Positions 51,047-51,411 of a stretch of 51,411 bases of DNA are shown piece by piece. Origin of the DNA: JAVVEZ01 sp032250895 (lineage in GTDB: Bacteria > Pseudomonadota > Gammaproteobacteria > Pseudomonadales > Pseudohongiellaceae); the NCBI GenBank assembly GCA_032250895.1, contig JAVVEZ010000014.1, positions 1 to 51,411 on the forward strand, written 5' to 3'. How positions within the stretch are numbered: the stretch's first letter is position 1; every line of letters begins with the position of its first letter. The translations under genes and the position numbers were made by a program. The notes beneath the pieces are model-generated. The model searched no databases and was not told where the DNA came from. It saw nothing but the letters and a program-made list of their open reading frames with translations.

Positions 51047-51411
51047 GCCGCTTTTGTCATTGCACGATATCAGCGCAGGCTATGGTGGTGTGGATGCCCT
51101 GCAGGATGTGTCACTGAGCTTGCAGCAGGGAGAGTTCATTGCCATTGTCGGACCCAATGGCGCGGGCAAGACCACGCTGTTCAAAACCATTTCCGGCATC
51201 CTCACGCCGTCGGCAGGCCGGATCCGCTTCAAGGATCAGGATCTGCTGGCCATTCCCGCCGCCCGGCGTGCGCATCTGGGCCTTGCCCATGTCCCGGAAG
51301 GTCGTCAGGTGTTCCCCTCCCTGACTATTTACGAAAATCTGGAGCTGGGGGCCTATAACCGTCTGGCACGGGAAAAGTGGGCAGAGAACCTGGAAAAAAT
51401 CTTCAGTTGGT
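51036..51411 (+). CDS. livF: ABC transporter ATPase, LivF type (3' end outside window)
   Basis: This is the second ATPase of the transporter, truncated by the window edge after about 125 residues. It starts MTTEPLLSLHDISAGYGGVD and overlaps the fused gene by 11 bp. Walker A is GPNGAGKTTLF and the LivF-typical Q-loop region HVPEGRQVFPSLTIYENLELG is complete. Together with the LivG half it would form the nucleotide-binding heterodimer. Walker B and signature lie outside the window. Confidence 0.9.
   Translation, partial: MTTEPLLSLHDISAGYGGVDALQDVSLSLQQGEFIAIVGPNGAGKTTLFKTISGILTPSAGRIRFKDQDLLAIPAARRAHLGLAHVPEGRQVFPSLTIYENLELGAYNRLAREKWAENLEKIFSW

Noticed and set aside
1..51411. CRISPR arrays, prophage or toxin-antitoxin modules
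   Set aside because: I looked for regularly spaced repeats, phage structural genes and short overlapping gene pairs of that kind and found none that hold up.

Overview
The window reads as a chromosomal segment of a GC-rich, free-living gammaproteobacterium. The evidence is the pepA-holC-valS order, lptF-lptG, a four-cysteine Fnr, OmpW, and radical-SAM and RIO-kinase proteins of the Pseudomonas PA0069 and PA4780 types. The many secreted hydrolases, a TonB receptor, quinoproteins and a GH3 glucosidase suggest an environmental heterotroph feeding on plant or algal matter. I cannot place it to genus. No phage, plasmid, CRISPR array or intact transposase is visible.

Layout. 1-10.2 kb is housekeeping: valS (cut by the window edge), holC and pepA on minus; lptF-lptG on plus; an RDD membrane protein; a TPR protein; a LeuA/citramalate-synthase-type enzyme overlapping a threonine aldolase. 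A 417-bp repeat-bearing spacer splits holC from valS. 10.2-17.6 kb holds a minus-strand run of fnr, ompW and a secreted hydrolase, then a tannase-family lipoprotein followed by a wrecked quinoprotein gene, a YjbR protein, a 165-bp palindromic element, a PA0069-type radical SAM protein and another secreted hydrolase. 17.8-21.5 kb is a cluster of four secreted proteins built from two poorly understood modules, DUF6152-like and a module with a W-E-G-D/N signature. Then come tRNA-Ser(CGA), an EAL phosphodiesterase, a TonB receptor, an isopropylmalate-dehydrogenase-type enzyme and GTP-type PEP carboxykinase. 29.5-33 kb carries an esterase plus a quinoprotein with an N-terminal cytochrome c domain.

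33-41.6 kb looks like a catabolic island: sugar MFS transporter, secreted GH3 beta-glucosidase, LacI regulator, secreted CE1-type esterase, AraC/PobR regulator and pobA. The glucosidase and esterase promoters carry nearly the same operator over the -35 box, so they probably form one LacI regulon. pobR and pobA are divergent around two 15-bp direct repeats. A plausible reading is that esterified sugars or phenolics are cleaved outside the cytoplasm, sugar is imported, and 4-hydroxybenzoate is oxidised to protocatechuate.

41.7-51.4 kb has a hybrid histidine kinase, an exported acetamidase/formamidase-family protein, a RIO kinase, a SnoaL-like protein, a CrtI/PYROXD2-like flavoprotein, and a branched-chain-amino-acid-type ABC transporter. 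In the transporter the second permease and first ATPase are fused in one chain; the last gene (livF-like) runs off the window.

The best candidates for something undescribed are the DUF6152/W-E-G-D secretome cluster, whose DUF6152 proteins would begin with His-His after signal cleavage, and the full-length palindromic element with its related short signature elsewhere in the window.
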